From CALKZN01 sp050633585 (lineage in GTDB: Bacteria; Pseudomonadota; Gammaproteobacteria; Arenicellales; Arenicellaceae), in NCBI GenBank assembly GCA_050633585.1, contig JBOEGT010000014.1:1-64000 (forward strand): a stretch of DNA of 64,000 nt, given 5' to 3'. The stretch's first letter is position 1; every line of letters begins with the position of its first letter. The position numbers and the translations under genes were made by a program. Below are positions 40,691 through 49,293 of this stretch, piece by piece. The notes under the pieces are model-generated. The model was not told the DNA's origin. It ran no database searches and saw only the letters and a program-made list of their open reading frames with translations.

Positions 40691-41800
40691 ATGGATCAAT
40701 ATCGAGGCGCCTTAGCGTCACAACATCTGAAACAGCTATTAAGTAATCAAGTTATTCAATTAGAGCAGCCTTTGTTCGAAGATCAATTGCAACCCGCAAG
40801 TTTAGATTTGCGTTTGGGAGCAGTGGCATATCGTGTCAGGACGTCTTTTTTGCCGGGTATTGGTCGGTCCGTTCAAGAATGTATTGATAAGTTAACAATG
40901 CATGAGATTAATTTGTCTGACGGGGCTGTTTTAGAAAGAGGCTGTGTCTATATTGTGCCATTGCAAGAGTCGTTAATGTTGCCACCGTCATTGGCGGCGG
41001 CCGCTAATCCAAAAAGCTCTACTGGTCGTTTAGATGTCTTTACGCGTTTGATTACCGACGAGGCAAGAGAGTTTGATCAAGTCGTTGCGGGTTATCAAGG
41101 GAAGCTGTATGCAGAAATCTGTCCGCAAACATTCAGTGTGTTGGTGCGATCAGGTTCTCGTTTATCGCAATTAAGAGTCCGTGCAGGTGAATCTTTTCTG
41201 GATGATTCGGAGCATGTTCAGTTGCACCAAACTCGGCAGTTGACCAATGACAGTATTTCAACCGAGCATATTCGCGGCGGGATTCCTTTAACGGCTGATG
41301 TGTTAGGCGAAGATAATGATGGTTTGGTTGGTTATCGTGCTAAACGCCATGCAGGGGTTGTTGATGTGGATAAAGTGGCGGCATGTGCAGTTTCTGATTT
41401 TTGGGAGCCGATATATGCCAATGATAATGCCAAAACGTCAGGGTTGATCTTGGATCCGGGTGAATTTTATATTTTAGTGTCTCGAGAAGCGGTGCATGTG
41501 CCGGTAGATCATGCTGCCGAAATGGTGGCGTATGATAATTTAGTGGGTGAGTTTCGAGTGCATTACGCTGGCTTTTTTGATCCAGGTTTTGGTGCGCCAG
41601 AAGCTGGAGGAGAAGGGTCACGCGCAGTGCTTGAGGTGCGTTCATATGAGGTGCCTTTTTTGCTAGAACATGGTCAATACGTTGGCCGCCTAGTCTATGA
41701 ATCACTAAGCGCAATGCCTGAGACTGTGTACGGTGTGGGGTTAAGTTCGAACTACCAATCCCAAGGTTTGAAGCTGAGTAAGCATTTCCAAGATGTGTAA
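40691..41800 (+). CDS. dcd: long-form dCTP deaminase (duplicated dUTPase fold)
   Basis: A 369-residue protein about twice the length of E. coli Dcd. The first half has LQPASLDLRLG and a NPKSSTGRLDVFTRL motif resembling the RSSLGR active-site motif; the second half has ILDPGEFYIL, MVAYDNLVGEFRVHYAGFFDPGFG and LEVRSYEVPFLLEHGQ. It thus looks like two fused trimerisation-fold units whose active-site motifs are distributed over both halves. Similar long forms are known to me mainly from alphaproteobacteria. It makes dUTP from dCTP for dTMP synthesis. Confidence 0.85.
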   Translation: MDQYRGALASQHLKQLLSNQVIQLEQPLFEDQLQPASLDLRLGAVAYRVRTSFLPGIGRSVQECIDKLTMHEINLSDGAVLERGCVYIVPLQESLMLPPSLAAAANPKSSTGRLDVFTRLITDEAREFDQVVAGYQGKLYAEICPQTFSVLVRSGSRLSQLRVRAGESFLDDSEHVQLHQTRQLTNDSISTEHIRGGIPLTADVLGEDNDGLVGYRAKRHAGVVDVDKVAACAVSDFWEPIYANDNAKTSGLILDPGEFYILVSREAVHVPVDHAAEMVAYDNLVGEFRVHYAGFFDPGFGAPEAGGEGSRAVLEVRSYEVPFLLEHGQYVGRLVYESLSAMPETVYGVGLSSNYQSQGLKLSKHFQDV

Positions 41801-41891
41801 TGGCGTATTTTTTGCTGTTTTTTTGCCTAAATGAGTCTTATATGCTCAAAAACGCGTTGCAACTCATGCGTTAAGCGTGTTTAATCAGGCT

Positions 41892-41993
41892 ATGGCCTTT
41901 TTAACCAACAAACTAATAACACTCTCATCTGGCGCTTTGGAAAAAGTCGTTAATGTCGTGGTGATTTTAGTGGTGGTTGTGGTATCTAACTGA
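41892..41993 (+). CDS. ilv leader peptide (33 residues, valine-rich)
   Basis: A 33-codon reading frame beginning MAFLTNKLITL and ending in VVVILVVVVVSN, then TGA. Ten valines, five leucines and two isoleucines make up more than half of it, and eight valines fall in the last thirteen residues. This is the composition of attenuation leader peptides of ilv operons. It precedes a hairpin pair that can fold as terminator or antiterminator and then the acetolactate synthase genes. AGG lies only two bases before the ATG; an in-frame GTG at 41877 could extend it by five residues. Confidence 0.85.
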   Translation: MAFLTNKLITLSSGALEKVVNVVVILVVVVVSN

Positions 41994-41997
41994 TATC

Positions 41998-42048
41998 GGA
42001 GAGAGGCGTTGAGCACTTAAGCCTTTCTCTTCAGAGAAGGGCTTTTTT
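41998..42048 (+). promoter_or_regulatory. ilv attenuator with competing antiterminator
   Basis: Terminator hairpin: 42019-42029 with 42034-42044 (AAGCCTTTCTC with GAGAAGGGCTT), TTCA loop, run of six T. Antiterminator: GGAGAGAGGC (41998-42007) pairs over ten bases with GCCTTTCTCT (42021-42030), sharing the terminator's left arm. A ribosome stalled on the valine codons should favour the antiterminator, as in other amino-acid biosynthetic operons. Confidence 0.85.
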
Positions 42049-42125
42049 ATTGCTTGTCTCATGAGTAAGTTTTAAGTTAGAAATAATATAAAAAACGACA
42101 ATTTAATTTCAATGGTAATACCATT

Positions 42126-43883
42126 ATGACTGTATCGAAAGAAAATATCCGAGGTTCGCATGCCTTGTTAGAGTGCTTAATTGCTGAAGGTGTTGACACG
42201 TTGTTTGGCTATCCTGGTGGAGCAATTATGCCAGTTTACGATGCAATGTATGATTACGCAGGTCAGTTAACCCATATTTTGGCTCGCCATGAACAAGGCG
42301 CGATTCATGCTGCTGAAGCGTATGCTCGAATTGATCGCAAAACCGCTGTTTGTATTGCTACTTCTGGTCCAGGCGCAACTAATTTGTTGACCGGTGTGTA
42401 TGATGCACTGCTTGATTCAACACCATTAGTCGCGATCACTGGGCAAGTACTTGATTCGTTATTGGGATCAGATGCGTTCCAAGAATCGGATATTATTGGT
42501 GCGTCAGCGCCATTGACGAAATGGAATTATCAAATTAGTGATGCCAATCAAATTGCTGAAGTCATGCGTAAAGCGTTTTATATAGCGAATTCAGGCCGCC
42601 CAGGGCCTGTGTTGATTGATATTACAAAGAATGCTCAAATTCAGATGTTGGAAAAATTTTCTTACGAAAGCAACAAAGATAACCCAAATGTGAATATTCG
42701 CAGCTATCGACCATTGCCTAAAGTGAAGTCACAAGATATTGCGGCTGCAGTTGAGTTGATCGATGAGGCGAAGCAACCGTTGATCTTGGCAGGACATGGT
42801 GTGCATATTGCGGGCGCTCAGGAGACATTAAAAGCGTTTGCGGAAAAAACAGGTATTCCTGTTTCAACGACATTTCATGGTTTGTCTAGCATGCCAGCTG
42901 GGCACCCTTTATATGTTGGTTTGCCTGGTATGCATGGTAATTATGGGCCTAATTTTCTGTCTAATGAAAGTGATGTTGTGATTGCGATTGGGATGCGTTT
43001 TGATGATCGAGTGACTGGCGATTTGCCACGTTATTTGCCTAATTCTAAAGTTATTCATATTGAAATTGATCAGGCGGAAATCAATAAAAATGTTCCTGCT
43101 ACGGTAGCCATTCATGCGGATGCTAAGCAAGCGCTTGAGGCTCTTTTACCCCTAGTCTCTGAAAAGGAGCATCCTGAGTGGTTAGCTCGTTTTAGGGAGT
43201 GTGACCAAAAAGAAAAAGAAATTGTTATTGACAAGTTAGTGTCGGCCAATGATGACGGGACTTTAAAAATGCCGCAAGTCATGAGAATGGTGTCTGATAA
43301 GACCGATGGAAATGCGGTTGTAGTGACTGATGTTGGCCAACACCAAATGATTGGTATGCGCTATTACGACTTTAAATCCAAAGATGCATGGATTAGTTCT
43401 GGAGGTTCTGGAACAATGGGTTTTGGCTTGCCAGCTGCTTTTGGTGCCGCCTATGCGGAAAAGCAACGTGCAGAAAAAACGGGAAATCCCGCACGACCTG
43501 TGATCGCGGTTGTCGGTGACGGTGGGTTTCAAATGACAATACAAGAACTTGGCATGTGTAGTCAGTGGGAAGTGCCGGTGAAAATTTTATTATTAGATAA
43601 TAATTATTTAGGGATGGTGCGTCAGTGGCAGCAGTTGTTTTTTGATCACCGTTATTCACAAGTGGGTTTAACAAATCCAGATTTCGTGAAAATTTCTGAT
43701 GGTTTTGGGGTGCCTGCTGAACGTGTCAGTCATGTTGATCAGCTAAATGATGCGGTTGATCGTTTTCTTTCGGCGGAGACGCCTTATTTATTGCATGTTG
43801 ACGTCATTAATGAAGAAAACGTGTTTCCAATGGTGGCGGCTGGTAAGTCTGTTGCTGAAATTGCATTAACGGCGGAGGGTTAA
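42126..43883 (+). CDS. ilvB: acetolactate synthase, large subunit
   Basis: A 585-residue thiamine diphosphate enzyme with the catalytic Glu in RHEQGAIHAAEAYA, the pyruvate-binding GSDAFQESDIIG and the ThDP motif GDGGFQMT...LLLDNNYLGMVRQWQ. It condenses pyruvate (or pyruvate and 2-oxobutyrate) in valine, leucine and isoleucine synthesis. The segments APLTKWNYQISDANQ and AFYIANSGRPGPVLIDITK remind me of Bacteroidetes enzymes. Expressed behind a valine-rich attenuator; three bases before the small subunit gene. Confidence 0.95.
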   Translation: MTVSKENIRGSHALLECLIAEGVDTLFGYPGGAIMPVYDAMYDYAGQLTHILARHEQGAIHAAEAYARIDRKTAVCIATSGPGATNLLTGVYDALLDSTPLVAITGQVLDSLLGSDAFQESDIIGASAPLTKWNYQISDANQIAEVMRKAFYIANSGRPGPVLIDITKNAQIQMLEKFSYESNKDNPNVNIRSYRPLPKVKSQDIAAAVELIDEAKQPLILAGHGVHIAGAQETLKAFAEKTGIPVSTTFHGLSSMPAGHPLYVGLPGMHGNYGPNFLSNESDVVIAIGMRFDDRVTGDLPRYLPNSKVIHIEIDQAEINKNVPATVAIHADAKQALEALLPLVSEKEHPEWLARFRECDQKEKEIVIDKLVSANDDGTLKMPQVMRMVSDKTDGNAVVVTDVGQHQMIGMRYYDFKSKDAWISSGGSGTMGFGLPAAFGAAYAEKQRAEKTGNPARPVIAVVGDGGFQMTIQELGMCSQWEVPVKILLLDNNYLGMVRQWQQLFFDHRYSQVGLTNPDFVKISDGFGVPAERVSHVDQLNDAVDRFLSAETPYLLHVDVINEENVFPMVAAGKSVAEIALTAEG

Positions 43884-43886
43884 GGT

Positions 43887-44453
43887 ATGGATTTAAATGC
43901 ACCAGAAATAGATCATGATGCACAGCATTCTTATACATTAACGGTTTTTACTGAAAATGTTCCTGGGCTTCTCTCAGAAGTAGTCTCTGTCTTTACAAGG
44001 ATTAAGATGAATATTGATACTTTGACAGTCAGTGCATCGAGAATTGAGGGGATTCATCGTTTTACAGTGACGATTGACTGCACGAAAAAACTGATCGACA
44101 AAATTACTGCTCAACTTGAAAAAAAGGTGGATATTGTTGCAGCCTTTGCTTACTTGTCTCATGAAGTGGTTGCGCGTGAAATCGCAATGTTTAAAGTGGA
44201 TATTAAAGTGTTGCAGGATGATGCCATTCGTGAAGGTTTGCTTGATTTGCATAATCCAGCCGTTATCGAGGAGCATGATAAATATGCCGTGTTAATTAAG
44301 TCTGGTAAAGAGGCTAAAATACAAGCGATGTTTGACTATTTAGAGCCGCATAATTGTATCTACGAATTTGTTCGTAGTGGTCGAATTGCGGTGGTTCGAG
44401 AGATGGATCCATTTAGCAAGCGATTGGATTCAATGGATAAAGATTTCCATTAG
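43887..44453 (+). CDS. ilvN: acetolactate synthase, small regulatory subunit
   Basis: A 188-residue ACT-domain protein: SYTLTVFTENVPGLLSEVVSVFTRIKMNIDTLTVSASRIEGIHRFTVTI, then a C-terminal domain. It activates the large subunit and mediates feedback inhibition by valine. The INIDTLTVS and EGIHRFT wording and length fit the non-enterobacterial type. A terminator follows. Confidence 0.92.
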   Translation: MDLNAPEIDHDAQHSYTLTVFTENVPGLLSEVVSVFTRIKMNIDTLTVSASRIEGIHRFTVTIDCTKKLIDKITAQLEKKVDIVAAFAYLSHEVVAREIAMFKVDIKVLQDDAIREGLLDLHNPAVIEEHDKYAVLIKSGKEAKIQAMFDYLEPHNCIYEFVRSGRIAVVREMDPFSKRLDSMDKDFH

Positions 44454-44472
44454 GCATATTGTTTGTCTATTC

Positions 44473-44500
44473 AAGGCGAGCTTATTAGCTCGCCTTTTTT
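44473..44500. terminator. terminator after ilvN
   Basis: AAGGCGAGC / GCTCGCCTT with a TTATTA loop and run of T; its end touches the cmoB stop, so it may also affect the minus-strand transcript. Confidence 0.9.
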
Positions 44501-45479
44501 ATGATTTTGTTGCAATCAATGTTGCACGTTTTGGAGCGGGGTAGCCTTCCCGAGTTTTACAGGTGTCTTTTGGGTCAAGGAACTCTCGTAGAGAGTAGCC
44601 TTCAATCCATTCGGTTCGGCGCTGTTCTTCTAAGCTTGTGGTATTTACCTCAATGCATTGGATATTAATAAATCCGGCTTCTTTTAGTTCTTGTTTGAGG
44701 CGATTAATGGTGGGTATATTCCATACGTTTCGCATTGCAGCATATCGATCTTCGGGTATTAATACACCATCAACCAAGCCTTCATAATCGTCATCGACAA
44801 TTAAGGTTTCGAGGACCAGTTCTCCTTTATCTTTGAGTGTATTGCGAAGCTCAATCAGATGCTGTTGCATATCGCGCCGGTGATACAAGATTCCCATCGA
44901 AAATGTCGTATCAAAGAATGCCATCTTTTCAGGTAAGTGTTCAATGCCCACGGGAGTAAAATCAAACTGTGTAGATTGTATGTATTTTTGGCAACTGAGG
45001 TACTGTATGAAAAAGCGTAGCGTTGGATCGATGCCGAGCACATATTTTGCACCGGCGCCAAGCATTCTCCAGCAATGATAGCCGCTGCCACAGCCTACAT
45101 CTAATACGTGTTTTCCTGATAAGTTGGAAATGTGGGGTGCCAATCGTTGCCATTTCCAATCTGAGCGCCATTCTGTGTCGATGAAAATACCAAAAAAATC
45201 ATATGGGCCTTTGCGCCAAGGCATTAACGCTTTGAGTTGAGTGTGTAATTCTTTAGTTTGCGCGTTATTGATCTCATTAGCGTGGCCTATTGTTACCGTG
45301 TCTTGGTTTAGGTCAATATGATCGGTTTCTATGTCAGGGAGGTTGGCAATAGTGGATAGCCATTGATCAAGGTGTCCATGTTTTTTTTGTAAAACATGTT
45401 GATCTAACATGCTCTTTAAATCACTTCGAAAAGCATTTAACTCTGGGCGTTCTAGTAACTGATGGAAGTCTAAAGGCAT
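44499..45479 (-). CDS. cmoB: tRNA uridine 5-oxyacetic acid carboxymethyltransferase CmoB
   Basis: A 326-residue SAM-fold protein with WRKGPYDFFGIFIDTEWRSDWKW and the glycine-rich VLDVGCGSGYHCWRM. CmoB uses carboxy-SAM to modify wobble U34 to cmo5U. It follows cmoA, the enzyme making carboxy-SAM, by 43 bases. Confidence 0.96.
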   Translation of the reverse strand: MPLDFHQLLERPELNAFRSDLKSMLDQHVLQKKHGHLDQWLSTIANLPDIETDHIDLNQDTVTIGHANEINNAQTKELHTQLKALMPWRKGPYDFFGIFIDTEWRSDWKWQRLAPHISNLSGKHVLDVGCGSGYHCWRMLGAGAKYVLGIDPTLRFFIQYLSCQKYIQSTQFDFTPVGIEHLPEKMAFFDTTFSMGILYHRRDMQQHLIELRNTLKDKGELVLETLIVDDDYEGLVDGVLIPEDRYAAMRNVWNIPTINRLKQELKEAGFINIQCIEVNTTSLEEQRRTEWIEGYSLREFLDPKDTCKTREGYPAPKRATLIATKS

Positions 45480-45522
45480 GAGGTTGAATATATACAGTGC
45501 GGTAAATGGGTGGCGTTTATTG

Positions 45523-46266
45523 TTACTTTATCGCGATAAAAGAACAAAATGAGGTGTTTTGATACCACTGAGAGATATGTGTAAAACCTGCAGTTGCTAA
45601 ACGATCAATGTGCTGTTCAGCGGTTTCTACTTTCATAATATTTTCAATAGCATCTCGTTTTTGTGAGATTTCTAGTTCGCTATAACCTTGTTCTCGTTTG
45701 AATGCGTGGTGCACGTCGGTTAAGTGTTGGTGAACGACTGGGTTGTTAAACCTAACTTTTTCAGAAAGAATTAAGCAAGCTCCATTGTTCATGCCTGAAA
45801 AAATAGTACTTAATAAGTCTAATCTATCTTCAACTGGTAGAAACTGCAGTGTGAAATTTAATACGACCATTGATGCATTTTGGATGCTAATGTCCCGGAT
45901 ATCAGCTTGTTCAAATTTAGTGGCTATGTGATCGTTCTCGAAGTCATTAGCAATGAAACCTCTGGCTCTTTTAATCATGTCTTTCGACATATCAACACTA
46001 AAAATTGTCACACCTTGGTTGGTTGTCGCGCCTTGGCGCATTGCTAGTGTTGATGCGCCTAGAGAGCATCCAAGGTCATAGCAATGTGAATTGTCTTGAA
46101 TAAATCGATCAGCGAAATGCGAGATGTTATGAATGATTGTGGCATAACCTGGCACTGAGCGGTTGATCATGTCTTCAAAGACGCTCACGACATTTTGATC
46201 AAATTCAAAATCTGTTAATTCATCCAGAGGGTTTTGGTAAACGGTGTCGCGTTTGCGTGAAGACAT
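45523..46266 (-). CDS. cmoA: carboxy-S-adenosyl-L-methionine synthase CmoA
   Basis: A 247-residue SAM-fold enzyme with YDLGCSLGASTLAMRQ and SRKRDTVYQNPLDELTDFEFDQNVVSVFEDMINRSVPGY. It makes carboxy-SAM from SAM and prephenate for CmoB. Divergent from the AEC transporter gene. Confidence 0.96.
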   Translation of the reverse strand: MSSRKRDTVYQNPLDELTDFEFDQNVVSVFEDMINRSVPGYATIIHNISHFADRFIQDNSHCYDLGCSLGASTLAMRQGATTNQGVTIFSVDMSKDMIKRARGFIANDFENDHIATKFEQADIRDISIQNASMVVLNFTLQFLPVEDRLDLLSTIFSGMNNGACLILSEKVRFNNPVVHQHLTDVHHAFKREQGYSELEISQKRDAIENIMKVETAEQHIDRLATAGFTHISQWYQNTSFCSFIAIK

Positions 46267-46391
46267 GAAAAGTAGATGTTTAGTTTAAGTTGATTGAAGC
46301 TTATGATTCAAGGCATAGTATAATCGCTAACGATTAATGCTTTCAAAAGAAAAGCGATGGGCTTGGTTTTGTTTATCGCGTTTGTAAATTT

Positions 46392-47261
46392 ATGCTGCCT
46401 GTCATTTCTATTATTTTCCCAATCTTTTTTATCGTGCTTTGCGGTTACATATACGCGTGCTTTGAAAAGCCTGATATGCAAGTGATTAATCGCATGATAT
46501 TACAGTTGTTAGTGCCAGCTTTGGTATTTTCTGTCATGTCGAGTAAAGATTTTGAAATTGCGATTTACTCTAAGCTAGCTCTCGCTGGGGTAGGCGTTAT
46601 CTTGGCATCAGGGCTGGCCGCTTATTTTGTGGCTAAATTATGTCACTTTCAGTGGAAGACATTGGTGCCTCCCATGATGTTTCGCAATTGGGGGAATTTA
46701 GGGATTCCTCTCATTGTGTTTGCTTTTGGTGAGCAAGCTTTGAATGCCGCCGTGATTTTATTTTTGGTGGGCAATGTGGTGCATTTCTCTATCGGTGTGA
46801 TTTTGATGAGTGGGCGTTTTAATGTGCGGGAATTTTTTCAAACACCTGTGATTATTGCGATGCTACTAGGCTTGTTGGTGAATATTGCTGATATACAAAT
46901 GCCTGTATTCCTATTGAGGCCATTAGATATGATAGGTCAGGCGGCGATTCCATTAATGTTGGTCTCTTTGGGTGTCAGGCTACAGCATGTACGATGGAGT
47001 GATTTGTCGATGGCTTTTGTAGGCGCTGTTTTAGGGCCTATCATCGGGTTAACTATTGCTTTTGTACTTGCTTCGCTGTTAGGGATGAGTGATCTTCAAA
47101 CAAAGCAGATAATGATATTTGGTGCGCTTCCCCCGGCGGTAGTTAATTACATGTTCGCCGAACGCTATAATCTTGAGCCGGAAAAAGTGGCATCAATTGT
47201 TTTGTTGAGTAATCTTGTTTCGATCGGTGTATATTTCGTTTTGCTTTATTTTATCATCTAG
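46392..47261 (+). CDS. AEC family transporter
   Basis: A 289-residue, ten-helix permease of the auxin efflux carrier family. The repeated NxxxPx-type crossover helices are seen in RNWGNLGIPLIVFAFG and the C-terminal GALPPAVVNYMFAERY. Bacterial members move malate, malonate or other organic anions; substrate unknown. Confidence 0.85.
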   Translation: MLPVISIIFPIFFIVLCGYIYACFEKPDMQVINRMILQLLVPALVFSVMSSKDFEIAIYSKLALAGVGVILASGLAAYFVAKLCHFQWKTLVPPMMFRNWGNLGIPLIVFAFGEQALNAAVILFLVGNVVHFSIGVILMSGRFNVREFFQTPVIIAMLLGLLVNIADIQMPVFLLRPLDMIGQAAIPLMLVSLGVRLQHVRWSDLSMAFVGAVLGPIIGLTIAFVLASLLGMSDLQTKQIMIFGALPPAVVNYMFAERYNLEPEKVASIVLLSNLVSIGVYFVLLYFII

Positions 47262-47404
47262 TCAGTAATTAGTTGTCTTGGAGCTTTGTGTATCGCTGTG
47301 TGATGACGTTATAATACCGCCTCTTAAATTGATGTTGGGTGTATGTGTATATACTTCAATCAAGCAATAGATAAAAAACCATTTATGAGCACACCGCTAG
47401 CGAG

Positions 47405-47434
47405 TTACTTCATAGTTCAAGGGTTTGCTAGAAT
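47405..47434 (+). promoter_or_regulatory. possible fabA promoter
   Basis: TTACTT (47405-47410) and TAGAAT (47429-47434), 18 bases apart. A start around 47441 would leave only about six bases before the fabA ATG and no ribosome-binding site is visible. The upstream 140 bases show no gene. Confidence 0.35.
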
Positions 47435-47446
47435 TAAAAAAACGAT

Positions 47447-47953
47447 ATGTTAAAAAAACACAGTTATTCATACGAAGATTTAATTGCGCATGGAAAGGGC
47501 GAATTACCCGGACAGGACGCATCACGCTTGCCAGCACCTCCAATGTTAATGTTTGATCGCATTGTTGAAATTAATGATGATGGAGGCGAACATGGTAAGG
47601 GTAAGATTATTGCTGAATTAGATGTGAACCCTGATTTATGGTTTTTTCAATGTCACTTTATCGGTGACCCTGTCATGCCAGGATGCCTGGGTTTGGATGC
47701 TGTGTGGCAGTTGATCGGTTTTTACCTTGGTTGGATTGGCGGGCCCGGTAAAGGTCGTGCTCTGGGTGTGGGTGACGTAAAGTTTACTGGTCAGGTCGAA
47801 AACGATGCTAAATTAGTTCGTTATGAAATTGATATGACGCGCGTGATCTCTAGGCGCTTGTTTATGGGGATCGGTGATGCGAGTGTTTATGTCGATGGTG
47901 AAGAAATTTATACCATGAAAGACTTGAAAGTGGGTCTTTTTAAAGATACATAA
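47447..47953 (+). CDS. fabA: 3-hydroxydecanoyl-ACP dehydratase/isomerase FabA
   Basis: A 168-residue hot-dog protein with LPAPPMLMFDRI, the catalytic His in FFQCHFIGDPVMPGCLGLDAVWQL and the Asp of that helix. It dehydrates and isomerises 10-carbon intermediates, opening unsaturated fatty acid synthesis. Paired with fabB as in Pseudomonas. Confidence 0.96.
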   Translation: MLKKHSYSYEDLIAHGKGELPGQDASRLPAPPMLMFDRIVEINDDGGEHGKGKIIAELDVNPDLWFFQCHFIGDPVMPGCLGLDAVWQLIGFYLGWIGGPGKGRALGVGDVKFTGQVENDAKLVRYEIDMTRVISRRLFMGIGDASVYVDGEEIYTMKDLKVGLFKDT

Positions 47954-48002
47954 GCGCGAATAACTAATCTAATTATAGATCCAATATAGGTAAGGGGTTT
48001 TT

Positions 48003-49220
48003 ATGAAACGTGTAGTCGTCACTGGTTTGGGTATTGTCTCCAGCATTGGTAATAATGCGGACGAAGTCACAAACAGCCTAAAGAATGGCACGTCAGGTAT
48101 TGAATTTTGCGAGGATTACGCGGAATTAGGCATGCGCAGCCATGTTGCTGGGCGTGTTCATATAGATTTAGACGAATTCATTGACAGGAAGCAAAAGCGT
48201 TTCATGGGTGATGCGGCAGCATTTACTTATATCGCGATGCAGCAAGCCATTGCAGACTCAGGCTTGGACTTGGACGTCATTAAGGATCCTAAGGTTGGTT
48301 TGATTACGGGGTCTGGGGGTGGTTCTTCTCAGGCTAGCGTTGCCGCAGCTGATACTGCGCGTTCACGTGGTGTAAAGCGGATTGGCCCCTATGGCGTGAC
48401 TAAGACCATGGGGAGTACGACATCAGCTTGTTTGGCAACGATGTTCGGAATTCAAGGGACGAGCTATTCCATTAGTTCGGCCTGTTCTACGAGTGCGCAT
48501 TGCATTGGTCATGCGGCAGATATTATCCGCTCTGGACGTCATCACACCGTTTTTGCAGGTGGGGGTGAAGAAGAGAGTTGGGAGATGTCAATTTTGTTTG
48601 ATGCTATGGGTGCGATGTCAAGCAAGTATAATGACACACCAGAGAAAGCGTCTCGAACCTATGACGTTAATAGAGATGGTTTTGTGATTGCTGGCGGTGG
48701 CGGTATGCTCGTGCTTGAAGAGTTGGAGCATGCGCAAGCGCGTGGTGCAAAAATTTATGCAGAACTCGTTGGTTTTGGTGCAACATCTGATGGTTATGAC
48801 ATGGTCGCTCCGTCAGGAGAAGGTGCTGTTCGTTGTATGCAGCAAGCCTTGGAAGACTTTTCAGGTTCCGTTGACTACATTAATACTCATGGCACATCGA
48901 CGCCGGTAGGCGATGCGAAAGAGCTTGATGCGATTCGAGAGGTTTTTGCATCAAGTGATAAGTTCCCTGCTATTAGTGCTACCAAAGCGTTAACGGGACA
49001 CGCTTTGGGTGCTGCAGGCGTTAATGAAGCAATTTATTCATTATTGATGATGCAAGATGATTTCATGGCAGCATCTGCAAATATTGAGGAGCTTGATCCT
49101 GCTGCAGAAGGTTTGCCAATTTTGACTGAGAGACGAGATGGTAAGTTTGATACCGTGATGTCTAACTCGTTTGGTTTTGGTGGTACAAACGCGTCATTGG
49201 TTTTCACGCGTTTTGTTTAG
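48003..49220 (+). CDS. fabB: beta-ketoacyl-ACP synthase I FabB
   Basis: A 405-residue condensing enzyme with catalytic Cys in SSACSTSAHCIG and the two His in NTHGTSTPVGD and ALTGHALGAAG. It elongates unsaturated acyl-ACPs from the FabA product. AGGTAAGGGG precedes the ATG; 49 bases after fabA. Confidence 0.96.
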   Translation: MKRVVVTGLGIVSSIGNNADEVTNSLKNGTSGIEFCEDYAELGMRSHVAGRVHIDLDEFIDRKQKRFMGDAAAFTYIAMQQAIADSGLDLDVIKDPKVGLITGSGGGSSQASVAAADTARSRGVKRIGPYGVTKTMGSTTSACLATMFGIQGTSYSISSACSTSAHCIGHAADIIRSGRHHTVFAGGGEEESWEMSILFDAMGAMSSKYNDTPEKASRTYDVNRDGFVIAGGGGMLVLEELEHAQARGAKIYAELVGFGATSDGYDMVAPSGEGAVRCMQQALEDFSGSVDYINTHGTSTPVGDAKELDAIREVFASSDKFPAISATKALTGHALGAAGVNEAIYSLLMMQDDFMAASANIEELDPAAEGLPILTERRDGKFDTVMSNSFGFGGTNASLVFTRFV

Positions 49221-49293
49221 TTGCTGTCATTTCATTCAATGTGTTGAATGAAATAGACGCGCCTTTGACTATCGGTAATAGATACTCATTGTT

